From: Adiantum capillus-veneris
Taxonomy: Eukaryota > Streptophyta > Polypodiopsida > Polypodiales > Pteridaceae
Length of the DNA stretch: 64,000 nt
Direction: 5' to 3'
Assembly: GCA_014529385.2 (NCBI GenBank)
Contig: CM043964.1
Location: 105,560,587 to 105,624,586, forward strand
In this document: piece after piece, positions 10,098 to 23,962 of the stretch
Layout: every line of letters starts with the position of its first letter
How positions within the stretch are numbered: the stretch's first letter is position 1
Position numbers and translations under genes: made by a program
The notes under the pieces: generated by a model
Told to the model about the DNA's origin: nothing
What the model saw: the letters and a program-made list of their open reading frames with translations, nothing else
Databases searched by the model: none

Positions 10098-12757
10098 TTA
10101 TATTTGCCGGCATAAGGGAGCAACATACCAAAAGACAAATTTTGTTCCCAATTATCGACAGGGTGTGGATGTTTTCTCTTGATTCGGGACAGGTTTCCAT
10201 GTTTTGCAAAGTATACAGGTGTTATGTTCTCAAACACAAAGCTTAAAGCACATGCATCCAAAAAACATTTGAAGCAAATTCAACATGGTTGCATGGAATT
10301 GGGCCCAAGGTATGATGTAATGTTGTGCAAAGCTTGCAAAATGTGCACACATTATGAATTTTTGCAGTTGCCTATGTGAGAAGAATTTTATGTTGCTTTG
10401 TTTGGACAATTTATACTTATTCTGTTTGGTCGAGGAGGGAAGTCGCTATGTGCCATGCCAAATGATGTCTAGGGTTTACATTTTCCTTTATTCTAGATGG
10501 GTATACACTCATGCAACCAAGGTTGGTAGAGTTGTCAAAGCATGCTTATTGTGGAGCACTGATTGGGTGAAGCTATGTCTATGCTTGCTGTTTTAGATAA
10601 CGGTTGGCACATGCCGAAGGCTCTTTAAATTTAGAGGGGGTGGATGTTGTGCCACTTTGCATGCATAGTATGAAAGAGGAGGATCTGCAAGAAATTTTAA
10701 ATTTTATCGAACTTATCACTAATGCTAGAATCTGATATGATAGCAAAATTGATTGGTATGTATGCTTGTTGTGGGTTTTGGAGCCAAGAAATGAAGATTG
10801 ATGCCTACAAGCCAAGCTGTGGCGATGCTATTAACATAAAGTTTTATAGGCCAAAAATTTTGTACTTGGAATGCTCTACAAGCATGTCTTTACGGCTTGT
10901 CGATTGGAGTCCAAATAAAAACTTTATTGGCATATGAGTATTTTCTAGGGTCGACCTTACACGGGAGTTGAGATGTGTGCTTGAGTGATCTATTTTAGCT
11001 TGACAGGGTTCATGATGATAACATCTAGCACGGGCTAGAGTATGTGTTTTACAATGCTCAAATTGGGCATTCGGTGCTAAAGTTATGGTCGATTCAGTTT
11101 TCTATGTAGTCTCAGACATCTATGGGCAAGGAAGGTAATGCTGAAGCAGTTAAGGTTTTTCTCAACATTGGTTTAGTTGAAATTTGGATACATCAAGATG
11201 ATCTTCAAATTGTCTTGACTATTAGTATGGTAAATGTGACACATTTGTCGAAGTAGAGACCGTATTTAACGATGCTTTATGTGATATGTAAGCCGTATGT
11301 GATGATTTAATGAGAGCACATTAAGTTCGTGATGGGATACCTCTTACAATGTCGTTATTTGGAATGATGCACTGCTGGAGGATGTGGTCAGGGAATTGAG
11401 AAAAATAATGACATGCTTGCTAGTGCTTTGGTCAGAATTGTATGCCACCTGGGCTATTAGCAAAAAACAATGTGCTTAGATGACGATGCCAAAGAAACAA
11501 AAAGTGTTAAGCAAAGCATGGCGCTCCTATTTGGTCCACATCCACATGGTTTGGAGTTGGGAAAAAATTGGGCTACCACATCATCAAGGGGGCGCCCATT
11601 GGGGAGGGAGCTATATTTGGAAATATGAGTAAGCATGCATGGGGGGAGGGGGGAGTTGGAGGCCATATTCAAAATGGGGGGACTGAAGAGTTCTCTCTCA
11701 GAAGAGGGGCCACCAACCATAGCCAAGACAAAATAGCCCTCAAGCCCTCTTATCCCTAGCTCTCGTTGGCTATAACGGTGAGATCTCTCTCTCATGTCGG
11801 ACCTTCCACGTCTCTCCCTTATATGCTCCATCATTTGGAATCTCACTGTCTCACCTCGCCATCCTTAAGATGATTTCATAGCTTTGAGCTCTCACAACTT
11901 TAGCCGATCTTTCTTAACCTTAAGCCCTCTTAACGATAATCGTTAAGTTCAACCTTTCTTACCCTCAAGCTCCCATATATCCGTTCACATCCGGCATCAA
12001 GGGAGACAAGCGGGGGAAGACGATCCGAAGGAGTTGCTGAAAGAGGAGAGAAGGCAAGATATGAAGGATCTAAGGTGGATTAAAGTTAGCATTAAAGGGC
12101 CATTAATGATCTTAAGGGCATATTAAGGTAAGAAGAAAGGCATAAAAAGGGCTTAACCTCGCTCTTGTTCTCTCTCGGCATTCAAGAGAGTAGCAAGGGA
12201 GGCATGGAGAAGGACCGTATTCAAGGAAATAAGAACAAGATCTTTTAAGACAATAGGTTCATGTACAGGGATGTAAAAGGTTCAAAGATGAAGAATAAGA
12301 GACAATAAACAAAGGTTGAAATCTACCATTGTTTTCTCGGGATTGGGGCAAGATTTTGACAAAGTGAACAGAGTACTCGACACAGTAAGGGTTTGGGCGA
12401 GCACAAGTACAAACCAGGGAATTCTAAAGCTTGGTACAGGACCAGCATTCGATCATTACGGTTCAGGTGCATGCCACCAACACGGCTTGAGCATGCGATG
12501 GGCAAGAACCAAACTTATAATCGATTGCAGGGCTAGATAGCAGAAATTCAATGTGTATGGGTTCGAGTGCTCGGCATCTATCATTACCTAGGGTTTTCTA
12601 TTAGAGTTTCTATGAATATCGAGGGTCGATTTTGAACATACTTTGTACATGAATTGGGAAATTGAATGAAACCAGGGTTGGGTTGAAACTGTTTTGCAAC
12701 TTTCTCTTTGTTTTAGTCTTGTTGTCTCTATCTCTCTGAGCTCGTTCACAACCAACA
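10098..12757 (+). repeat. Long LTR-like block (copy 1)
   Basis: The part 10630-12585 is similar, in inverted orientation, to 59180-57210. Here the block lies after the internal tail at 9730-10097; in the right flank it lies before the internal frame. Presence on both sides of the same internal region is what an LTR pair would give. Some segments look coding-like (10179-10379, encoding KAHASKKHLKQIQHGCMELG) but no family is recognised. A 17-bp palindrome, TTAACGATAATCGTTAA, lies near 11930. The end near CAACCAACA at 12757 is a guess. Confidence 0.45.
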
Positions 12758-13976
12758 GCTTGGTGCTCTCTCGATCGACCCTAGAGAACTGCGCACTCCG
12801 ACAACGTGCATGATCAAGGCTGGTGATCTACCATATTTTTTGCTTACATATTTTTCTACTTGAGAAGGTCTCATGAATTATGGTTCAATGACATCTCTTA
12901 TCATCCCTAGGTTTCTTGCATGTTATGGGGAACCCTAATGAGAGAATTAAAATGAACAAATAACACTAACTCTTTCCTTCAATGCACATAATTCTTCACC
13001 ATTATAGATTTCAAGGAAGAAAAAGAATTCAAGAAAGAAACAAGTTATTGCATTACTATTCAGGTAACATAAATGGAAACTGATTAGTAATAATCCAAAA
13101 ATAGACAATATTGCATAGGTGACCCACTTCTTCTTCTTTATTCATATGTCATACATGCCACAATGTCCAATCAAGGCCCATCTCTCTTCCAAACAAAGAG
13201 GCATGTTCTTTTCATACTGCAGGTACCTTTTTTTGGCCTAAATATTATAATGAGCATTACCTAGAAATTTAAGCTACTATACCTAGGTTTAACATCTGGC
13301 ACAAGCTGGTGACAAAAAGTTTTATGATGCAACACCCATTTATCCCTTGTCGTAATCAAAATTTGGTTTAAGATGCTAAGAAATTTATAGATTGCAATGC
13401 CTCAAATTTAATCCAAGGTGCATTCACATCTATCCTTATATCATCAACCCTTTGTAAAAATCTTAGTGTTTAAAAACACATTTCTCAATAAATCATATCC
13501 ATTGCTAGCTTTGGCAACTCCCCTAAGGGATCCTCCAAAGGCTCAAAAACATCAACCATCATCATATTAGATCCCTACATTTTCTTTGAATTCAGTTTAT
13601 GATCCTCTCTTGAAATTTTATCTTGATTCACTTATGGACTCTCTCCCTGAAAGTGTCCAGACTTCTCCTCAAGTATTTCTTGTACCACTTTGTAGTTGCT
13701 TCTATTGCCTCATAATATCCTATATTAATATCTTTAACCACATGCTCAAAGATACCTTTTTCATATCATTGGCCTTCTCATTAAATTTTTGATTACCTAA
13801 GCCACATGATTATCTTATCATCATGCACACACATCATCCCAACTAGCATCGATAAGTAGACATACCCCATCATGCTTTAAATAAACAACATTTGTGAGAA
13901 TAGATACATATATCCCATCGCACAAAATAGCCTCAAGCAGACATAAATTTAGCACACCATGAATTTGTAAGCTAGG
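12758..13976. other. Stretch without supported genes (copy 1)
   Basis: It is AT-rich with short frames only (13586-13792). GCTTGGTGCTCTC directly after 12757 could be a retroelement leader. No domain is visible before the integrase remnant begins. Confidence 0.45.
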
Positions 13977-15146
13977 TTGCTTCACCCACAACACATTTTG
14001 TTGCTTGAAAATTTCAAAATACTTGATGATGTGTTTTACATGAGAGGAAGTGATTTGGTTCTGTGCATGTTGCATAAAATTTTGCAAGCGGGCTATGTAT
14101 GGACAAGCATTCAGCGCGATGTTAACCATTGGTGCAATTCATGTTTGCCTTGTCAGAAGATGGGAAAGAGAATTTTGAAGCCCAAATTGCGAAAGACATT
14201 TCTATCTTTTTATGTGTTTGAAAAATGGGGTCTTGATGCTATTGGGACCCTTACCTATGACTAGCAAAAGAAATGCTCACATTTTGACAACAATGTATTA
14301 TTTATCACGATAAACAGAAGACAAGGCTATCAAACAAATTACTACTAAAGAAATGGGGAAGTTTTTTTATGAGCATATATGCTACAAATTTGGTGTGTCC
14401 CTAGAGCTACTTTCTGATAGAGGGCCAGGATTTAGAGGAGAGTTGTTTGATTACTTATGTGAGAAGCTTAATATTCACCATAGGTACATTTCTCCTTATT
14501 ATCCACAATGCAATGCTCTCAATGAGAGGTTCAATGAAGAGTTGGTGAAGATCTTAACAAAGATGACCTAGACACATGGGAAGACTTGGGATTCAGAATT
14601 GCCTTGTGCAATATGGGCCTATAAAACTGCTATCAAAACAAGCACAGGGTTTTCTCCTTACCACTTGGTTTATGGCAAAGAAGAATTATTGCCAATTGAA
14701 GTGGAGATTCCTGCACTCAAATTGTTTTCATTGGGAGATGAAGAGCAAAGAGATACTTGGCAGAAAAGATTGTTGGATTTACAATGTTTGCAATTGGAAA
14801 GAGTTTTAGCTTTGAACTACTATGAAGAGGTGACAAAGAAGGCTCTCAACTAAAGGCTAATGAATGCGTACAGGATAAGGGAATTGAAAAGGTTGATCTG
14901 GTGTTGCAATACAATAGTAAGCTGAACAATACCTTTTCTAAAAAGTTCCAAATCAAGTGGGAAGGTCCTTTTACTGTTGTGAATAAATTTGAAAATGGCA
15001 CATATCAGCTGACAGATTTGAGTGGTGCACAACATAAATATCATGTTAATGGTTATAGATTGAAGAAATATTTGGAATACTTGACCACAATTGTGACAAA
15101 TGAAATGGTATCAATGAAGGAAGTGTGGAAACATCTGAGAATGTAA
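13977..15146 (+). pseudogene. Ty3/gypsy integrase remnant (copy 1)
   Basis: The order is typical of a gypsy integrase. A zinc-binding end has AGYVWTSIQRDVNHWC and the C-x2-C pair CLPCQK. The catalytic core has KWGLDAIG (first Asp), LLSDRGPGF (second Asp), and YYPQCNALNERF (Glu). The region WAYKTAIKTSTGFSPYHLVYGK follows, in two parts, then a C-terminal GPFTVVNKFENGTYQL module. The H-x3-4-H half of the zinc finger is missing, as if 20-30 residues before the AGYVW motif were deleted; copy 2 shares this. Stops lie at 14262-14264 and 14569-14571. A 2-nt insertion near 14845 breaks copy 1 but not copy 2. It no longer encodes an enzyme. The motifs resemble the Tat/Athila side of Ty3/gypsy; this placement is tentative. 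Confidence 0.85.
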
Positions 15147-15220
15147 ATGAGGTTTCTATATAGGAATGAGCTACAATAGTTGTTTACCTAAAAACCTCTG
15201 CTTGTCATGAATGATCAAGC

Positions 15221-15231
15221 AGGCTAGGGGG
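15221..15231 (+). other. Polypurine tract before gypsy 3' LTR (copy 1)
   Basis: AGGCTAGGGGG is followed at 15232 by TGTTGGAAAGC, the expected LTR start, about 75 bp after the integrase frame ends. Confidence 0.65.
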
Positions 15232-16530
15232 TGTTGGAAAGCTATGTCAAGCATTTTTTGGATGAGCATAAAGTCACTAGGTCATGCCACAAAGCTTGCC
15301 CACTAGCCTCGTGTATATATGTGTACATAGTCCTAAAAGTCTTGGAAGTGACCATGTAAAAAATCATGTACAAAGGTGTGATTTTTTCAAGCCTGGGTGC
15401 TAATGTTTTGGGTTGTTCAAGTACCCAAACCATGGTTTTCAATAAATATTTCTATCCGTGCTTTATAGCTTGTGAATCGGACATGTACATCACGAGTTGG
15501 GCGGTCTCAACTTAGAAAGTGATTGCAGGTGCATGCGACAAGGGCAACTGGGCCACTTGATAATTTGAATTAGAGATGCTGATGTTTAAGAATTCTAGAT
15601 GTAGTCAAGATAATGGGTTTGAGCCATGTGTTACGGTGTGTCATTCGGTGACCGGAGTAGTAAGTTATGCTTGAGAAAAATTGTCTGAGAAGCTCTTATG
15701 CTTTGGGGGAAATAAAAAATTTATTGGGCTTGTGGGAGTTGGGAGGAAGTGCCATGTGGCATAGGAGTTATCCCACATGGGAAGGTAAAAGTGGAGAATG
15801 GAGGGTATCAATTTACTCTATTATGGGAGGCCATATTCAGGCACTTCACGTGGCTGCAAGCGGTATAAGCCCGAAGCGTGGATGTCAGTCGTCGCAAGGA
15901 GAAAGGGATTCCGGTAGGGAAAGGGAGACACCTCGTAATCCCCTAAGTGACCGGCCACTGAGTGCATTCTGTTCAGTGTTTTCACCTTCTAAGGCATTTG
16001 GAGCTATTATGACTATCGAGCCTTGGAGCTGGTGAAGGCAAAAAATGGCCCGCACATAGTCGTACACGACCAGAGAGAGAGAGGTAGAGATGTGTGCTCC
16101 CATCTAGATTCTCTTTTACTCTTAATTTGGCCATTAGAGTGTGTGCATTAATGCACACCAGCATTACATCAGCACCAATATGGGCATGCTACTAGGGTAC
16201 AACCATGCATCCTCTTCTCCGGTTCTATTACTCCTCCAAGCTCTCCACATGGCTCAAAGCATGAAAGCACCGAGATACAGGAGCGAGGTTAGTCCGGGAT
16301 ATTTGTGAGCATGAGGTCAATCCAGGGTGGTGAGCTGGGCACCTCTAGGAGCATGCATGCATGGGAGCAAGAGAGGTCGGCAATTGTATTTGAAGGGGAC
16401 GAAGGAAGGATTTGAGAGCTTTGTGGAGATTGCAAGCTTGGTGCAACTAGAGTACACCCATGCGTAGAGCAACCATGCTCTCTCTCTCTCTCTCTCTGTG
16501 ACTCTCTCTATGTGTGTGTTGAGTGCTTGC
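15232..16530 (+). repeat. 3' LTR and flanking repeat of the gypsy element (copy 1)
   Basis: It starts TGTTGGAAAGC. The part 15412-15800 is similar to 18866-19114 plus 50616-50770, a second copy of the same family that is split by the copia insertion. The part around 16236-16470 is a diverged direct repeat of about 17717-17930 (shared CTCTCCACATGGCTCAAA and GTTAGTCCGGG). A short (CT) array lies at 16478-16498. The LTR end could not be fixed. Confidence 0.5.
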
Positions 16531-18708
<2,178 letters not shown>

Positions 18709-18735
18709 GGGGGGGGGGGGGGGGGGGGGGGGGGG
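18709..18735 (+). repeat. Run of 27 G (copy 1)
   Basis: Homopurine run after AGAGTGAGGC. In copy 2 the run is 23 G, an A, then 6 G (45030-45059). Such tracts can form G-quadruplexes and are prone to sequencing error. Confidence 0.9.
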
Positions 18736-18865
18736 AGACACTCTGTGAATCACGATCCTCAGGAGACCCCAGAGGTGGCAATTGCCTTGAAGTTTTTGAG
18801 AGAGATAGGACCAACCTCCTCTTGGCTGTAGCAGGGGACCCCAATCTAGAACCACCTAGAATCCC

Positions 18866-19114
18866 CAAGACATGGTTTTTAATAAATTTTTTAGTTGTGC
18901 TTTATAGCTCATGAATCGGACTTGTACATCATGAGTTATGAGCATCCGAAGTGGGCGGTCCCAACTTAGAAAGTGAATGCAGGTGCATGCGACAAAGGAA
19001 ACTGGGCCAACTTGATGATTGGAAATGGAAATGTTGAAATTTAAGATTTCTAGAAGTAGCCAAGATGACGGGCTCCAAGCCATGTGTTACGGTGTGTCAT
19101 TTGGTGACCGGAGC
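18866..19114 (+). repeat. Older LTR-family segment interrupted by the copia element (copy 1)
   Basis: It is similar to 15412-15656 (shared CGACAAGG/CGACAAAGG and TGTGTTACGGTGTGTCATT). In copy 2 the family resumes after the copia insertion at 50616 with GGAGCAGCAAGTTATGC, matching 15652-15668. The copia element therefore inserted into an existing retroelement LTR. Confidence 0.7.
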
Positions 19115-19341
19115 TGTTGGAATTAGGGTTGCAAAGAAGCACACACAGCTTGGAGAAGACGAAGGAAGCTCAAGGCACACAATACAGAGTGTGTTACTTA
19201 GTGTGCAATGGAAAGATAGATAGCCCTAGAGTGATGGGCGTATATACAATGCACGGGGGAAAAAACCTCATAAAGAGGGAAAAAATGCCCCGACGGTCCT
19301 AGTGTGTTCACACACATCACTACCACATGTATATGGTAACA
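19115..19341 (-). repeat. Copia 3' LTR (copy 1)
   Basis: 227 bp, starting TGTTGGAATTAGGG and ending TATGGTAACA on the plus strand. It is identical over 227 bp to the 3' LTR in copy 2. A polypurine tract with 7 G on the minus strand adjoins at about 19342-19355. Confidence 0.95.
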
Positions 19342-19417
19342 AATCCCCCCCTGGAGTGATGCGGTGAACGAGAGCTGGCACATGAGTAAAGGGAAGTGCC
19401 ATGCCCTGAGGACACGA

Positions 19418-21313
19418 TCAGTCCACAAAAGGGAGTAAGCCCAAAGCTTTGCGGAAAGCTTCAAGCTTCTCACGAGACAATGCCTTTGTGAAAAGATCTG
19501 CAAGGTTGTCCTGTGTTGTCACATAAGCCAAGCTAATCTCTCCTGCTGAGAGCCTCTCCCTGACATAGTGGTAATGCACCTCAATGTGCTTTGTGAGAGC
19601 ATGAAAAACTGGGTTCCTCGCAACTGCCAATGCGCTCTGACTGTCAGTGTAGATAGTGTTGGCAGTGTCCTGTCCAACACCCAAATTAGCCATAAGGTGT
19701 CTGAGCCATACACACTCAACCGTAGCTGTGAAGACTGCCGTGTACTCAGCCTCACAACTCGAAGTGGCCGCAATAGGTTGCTTCTTGCTCAACCATGATA
19801 TACATGAACTTCCAAGCATGAAACAAAAACCTGATGTGGACACTCGCGTGTCAAAACAACCAGCCCAATCTGAGTCCGAAAAAGCATGTAAGTCTGGCGG
19901 CAATGATCCCCCCTTGGGATAAAACAAGCCAAGATGTAAAGTGCCACTAAGGTAGCAGAAAATCCTCTTGAATGCCTGCCAATGCTTAGAACCTGGGCTA
20001 TGCATAAATCTGCTGACCTGTGAGACTGCAAACTGAATATCTGGCCTCGTGTTGCATACATAAATGAGGCAGCCAACAGCAGTTTGGTAAAGAGTGACAT
20101 CAGCAAGATCGCCAGCATCATGTAGACTCAACTTCAAACCTGTTTCCATGGGAGTGGCAATAGGTTTGCAATCCTCAAGTCCAAACTTACATAGCAATGT
20201 CTCTATGTAACTTTTCTGACACAAGGCAATACCACCATCACACTGCTTAAACTGTATACCCAAGTAATGATGCAACAACCCCAAATCTTTCATCTTGAAA
20301 GTAGCATTCAAATCAGCCTTGAATTCAGCAATATGTCTCTCATTTGGTCCAGTGATCAGCAAATCATCAACATAAAGCACCACGATGAGAAATACATCAC
20401 CCTCACGCTTTACATACAATGTGCTTTCTGTTGGGCTGTTACGAAATCCTTGTTTGACCAAATGAGTGTCAGCTTTCTCATACCAAGCACGAGGAGATTG
20501 CTTCAACCCATACAAAGCCTTGTTACATTTGCACACTTTGTCCTCTTGTCCTTTTATGACAAAACCGCGAGGCTGCGTTACATAAACTTCTTCAAATATG
20601 TCACCATTCAAGAAAGAAGTAACAATGTCTGATTGATGTACATCCCAACCAAAATGAGCTGCCAATGCACGTAGAAAACGCACAGTAGTCATACAACAAG
20701 TGGGAGCAAAAGTTTCTTCATAATCTATGCCTTTTTGCTGTGCATAACCCTTTGCAACAAGTCGAGCCTTATGGCGATCAATCTCACCATCCGGCTTGCG
20801 TTTCAACTTGTAAACCCACTTCGTACCAATGGCCTTTTTGCCAGGAGGCAAATCACATAAAGTCCACATGTCATTCTCTATAAGTGCATCATATTCTGAT
20901 TGCATGGCAGCCATCCAATTTTTTGAATTCTGTGCTTCATCAAAAGTCAGAGGCTCCTCAACATCATGTAAGCTAGACACAGCCAAAGCATAACAATCTG
21001 ATGCATAAGATGCATGGCAAGAGCCTGAACGAGTACGACTAGACAAAGGTGCATCCAATTTACTGTCACGCAAAGTGTGCACCAGCCATTTTGGCATACC
21101 TCTAGCCTGCTCATTTTCAGCCCTTTCCTCATCAAGTACATCATGTACATCTGCATCAGTAATAGGCTGATCTAAAACATTTTCAGAAACCCCCATAGGC
21201 TGTACATTTGCCTCATTGGAACTTACATTCGTATTTCCACCACTGAAAAGAGGCAACAAAGTGTCATGAATGTCTTGGGAGCTTACATTACTGTCTCTAG
21301 TACATGATAGCAA
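19418..21313 (-). pseudogene. pol: Copia pol, reverse transcriptase and RNase H part (copy 1)
   Basis: The open frame of 631 codons encodes the second half of copia pol. The reverse transcriptase copies element RNA into DNA in the cytoplasmic particle; RNase H removes the RNA. Motifs are WKW-type TKWVYKLKRK, the first catalytic Asp in SDIVTSFLNG, KALYGLKQSPRAWY, the YVDDL box, and RNase H landmarks SDSDWAG, SSCEAEY and YTDSQSA. The frame is separated from the upstream integrase part by a 1-nt deletion near 21318 (AAGGTTGAAC against AAGGGCTGAAC in copy 2), so the polyprotein is broken. The domain itself is uninterrupted. Confidence 0.93.
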
Positions 21314-23112
21314 GGTTGAACAGAATCTTCCACAAACACTACATCCCGAGAAACCAGAATACGTTTTGTTTGTGGATGATACAACCTGTAACCTTTGCTT
21401 TCAGCACTATAACCAACAAAAATACATTTGACAGCCTTATCATCCAATTTTTTGCGCTGCACTTGTGGCACCAAAGCATATGCCAAACAGCCAAAAACAC
21501 GCATGTGCTCAATAGAAGGCTTTCTATCAGGGCACTCTTCATATGGAGTAATAGATTGCAAAGCTTTCGTAGGACACCTGTTAAGTACATAAGTGGCACA
21601 CATGATGGCCTCAAGCCAAAAAGAATGCGGTAAAGCTTGACTTTTGACCATACATCGTGCCATTTCCATCAGTGACCTGTTTTTCCTCTCAGCAACACCA
21701 TTTTGCTGAGGCGTATAAGGCACTGTACATTGGTGTTTTATCCTACGACTAGCCAGAAATGCATTAAATTCATGAGACACATACTCCCCCCCTCGATCGG
21801 AACGGAGGGTGCCCATAGTACATTTCGAGAGATTTTCAGCCATAGCCATAAATTGTTTGAAGCACATAAAAACTTCGGACTTTGCTTTAAGCGGAAATAC
21901 CCATGCATGCCTGGAGTAATCATCAACGAAAGTCACGAAGTATAGGTAATTTCCCAAGGACGGAGTTTGCATGGGCCCACAAACATCACTATGCACAAGC
22001 TGCAACCTGCTTGTGGCCCGAACTGAACTATCCTTTGTAAACTTAGAACGCTGCATCTTGCCCAAAATACAGCCTTCACAAACATGTTTGACAGGTGCTT
22101 CAAGAGGTGGCATAGAAGCAACCATGTCAGATTTCTGCAAACGCAGCAAACTTGCAAAATTCAGATGACCAAAACGTGCATGCCAAAGTTTTGCATCTGA
22201 AATAGCCCTTGAATCTGCAACAGCATTTGCAAAATTTTTTCCACCCTTGTCATACAAAGTGAGCTTATACAGCCCACAGCACAAAAGCCTAGATGCAACA
22301 ATTTCATCACCAAAACTGAGATCATGAACTGTACATCTGTCATCCACAAATTTGACTACAAGTCCAAGTCTAGCAAGTGCGGATACAGACAAGAGATTCT
22401 TCTTGATCTGAGGTATATAAAGTGCATCAACAAGTGTGAAATAACTGCCATTAGCAGCAGTAAGCACAATCTTTCCAACTCCCTGAACGGGATAAGAGGC
22501 GTTGTTGGCACAAGTGACAGAATTTCCATGAGGGACAGACTCGAGAGAGGTAAACAATTCACGATGTGAGGTAATGTGCTTTGTAGCACCACTGTCGAAA
22601 TACCACACATGTGAATCTGCAGCAATTGACAAGCATGCATCATGGACAACAGGATTGTAAGTGCACTCTGCGCTAAAAGCCCATTCTACATCAACATCAG
22701 CAACACAATCTCCTTTCACAAAAGACTCAACAATGGCTGCATTTGTAGTGGAACCAGCATTTGCAGTGGAACCACCCTCTTTCTTCTTAGCCTCTTTGGC
22801 CTTCAACTTAGGACACGACTTGATCAAGTGATCATTGGCTTTACAATAATGGCAACGCATCTTCTTTTTGCCCTTATCACCAGAATTGCCAGATGAAGTA
22901 CTGCTAGCAGAAGCATTAGGAACATAATTTTTGCCACTCGCAGCAGAACCATAAGAAGTGGCTGCATTGCTGTTACCACCCTTTCTTTGAGAAGCAATAA
23001 AAGCCTGTTCAATTGCACGCTGTCTAGTCCTGTTTTTTCTGGACAGTGACTCTTGCAACAGCAATGTGCATAATGCATCAAACTTGACAACTTTTGGATT
23101 TCCTTGGGTCAT
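21283..23112 (-). pseudogene. pol: Copia pol, zinc knuckle, protease and integrase part (copy 1)
   Basis: The 609-codon frame has a CCHC knuckle (CHYCKANDHLIKSC, near residue 87), protease site YFDSGATKHI (near 172), the pre-integrase HHCC region (HARFGHL and CEGCILGK), and the integrase core with LVHSDVCGP, LRSDRGGEY and NGVAERKNRS, giving a D-D35-E arrangement. It ends in a shifted tail after the 1-nt deletion near 21318. Compared with copy 2 it has Arg for Gly in the SRRIKHQ motif. It starts at an ATG that overlaps the gag stop codon as TGATG. Confidence 0.93.
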
Positions 23113-23518
23113 CAGTCTCCAAGTACTGGCAAAGTCTGGTAGGAATTTGGTAAGGCATCAAGAACAGTCTGCACAAGGAAACTGTCTGAAATGACTTCAC
23201 CTGCAGAAATAAGCTGCTCATTGATATCCTTGACACTAGCAAGGAAAGTGTCCATATCATCTTCCTCATGCATAATCTTCGACTCCAGCTCTTTACGCAG
23301 CAAAGCAATTTTAGCCTCATTGCGGCTTGCATAAAGACCTGCTAGAATATCCCAAGCCTGTTTTGTAGATTTTGCTGAACGGATGTGAGGAACAATGGTG
23401 CGCTTCACAGACAATGCAATCAATGCATGAACCTGTGCATCCTTAACATCCCAACAAGCTTGTTCTGCCGTAGGCAAAACAACTTTAACAGCTGCAATCC
23501 TTGCAGCAAGACCTGCAA
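23112..23518 (-). pseudogene. gag: Copia gag, C-terminal part (copy 1)
   Basis: The frame from AGLAARIAAVKVVLPTAEQ to the stop at 23112-23114 matches gag of copy 2. The first residues of the open frame (to 23528) come from unrelated sequence beyond the junction. Gag forms the particle shell of the retrotransposon. The conserved end reads QTLPVLGD then stop; one missing base before it puts the usual continuation into the pol frame. Confidence 0.9.
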
Positions 23519-23962
23519 TCTGTGACATGGGGTCGACGATCGCGATCGGTGTACCTCTACATAGTGAGGGTATTTGACTTCATAAGTTTGTAGATCTACT
23601 TGAGTATATCCCAAATCTCAAGATTGAGTGAAAAATACCCTCTGGAAGCCAAGATACAAGCACAAAATCTCTTTGTGTCCCGATCCTGAAACTGTTTTGA
23701 GTGTTGTTTCAAGTGTAGTTTACCAAAACTACTGTAACTTTTGACACACAACTCCAAACTGAGTCTCCTATAGCTAGGAAGAAAGCTTGCTAGGATTCCC
23801 ATTTACAAACTTTTAGGGTACCCAAAACCAGTATCCAAAGGTCAGTGGGGCACCAAAGCCTGAATTTTTAGAGACTTGACCAGGGGAAAAAAGGGATTGT
23901 ATGCACTAAGCCAAGGTGTTCTTATCAAGGACCATCTTGAGAGTATTGAATGAGGCTTAAAC
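23519..23962 (+). other. Leader of the gypsy gag element, beyond the duplication junction
   Basis: No gene is supported. The block starts at the junction with copia gag and runs to the first gag ATG at 23963. It may contain leader or LTR sequence of the gypsy-type element; no PBS was recognised. Confidence 0.4.

Larger units (their letters stand above)
19115..23518 (-). mobile_element. Ty1/copia element, 5'-truncated by the duplication junction (copy 1)
   Basis: On the minus strand this carries, from right to left, the C-terminal part of gag, pol and the 3' LTR (19115-19341). The 5' LTR, PBS and gag start are missing because copy 1 ends at 23518. The target site GGAGC lies at 19110-19114. 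The rest is collinear with the complete element at 45439-50615. Confidence 0.95.

Noticed and set aside
10179-10379. 66-codon ORF as an independent gene
   Set aside because: It looks coding-like but lies in the LTR-like block, has no recognised family, and no reading frame continues on either side.
13821-14129. 102-codon minus-strand ORF
   Set aside because: Its right part is the antisense of the integrase remnant, which has clear motifs on the plus strand.
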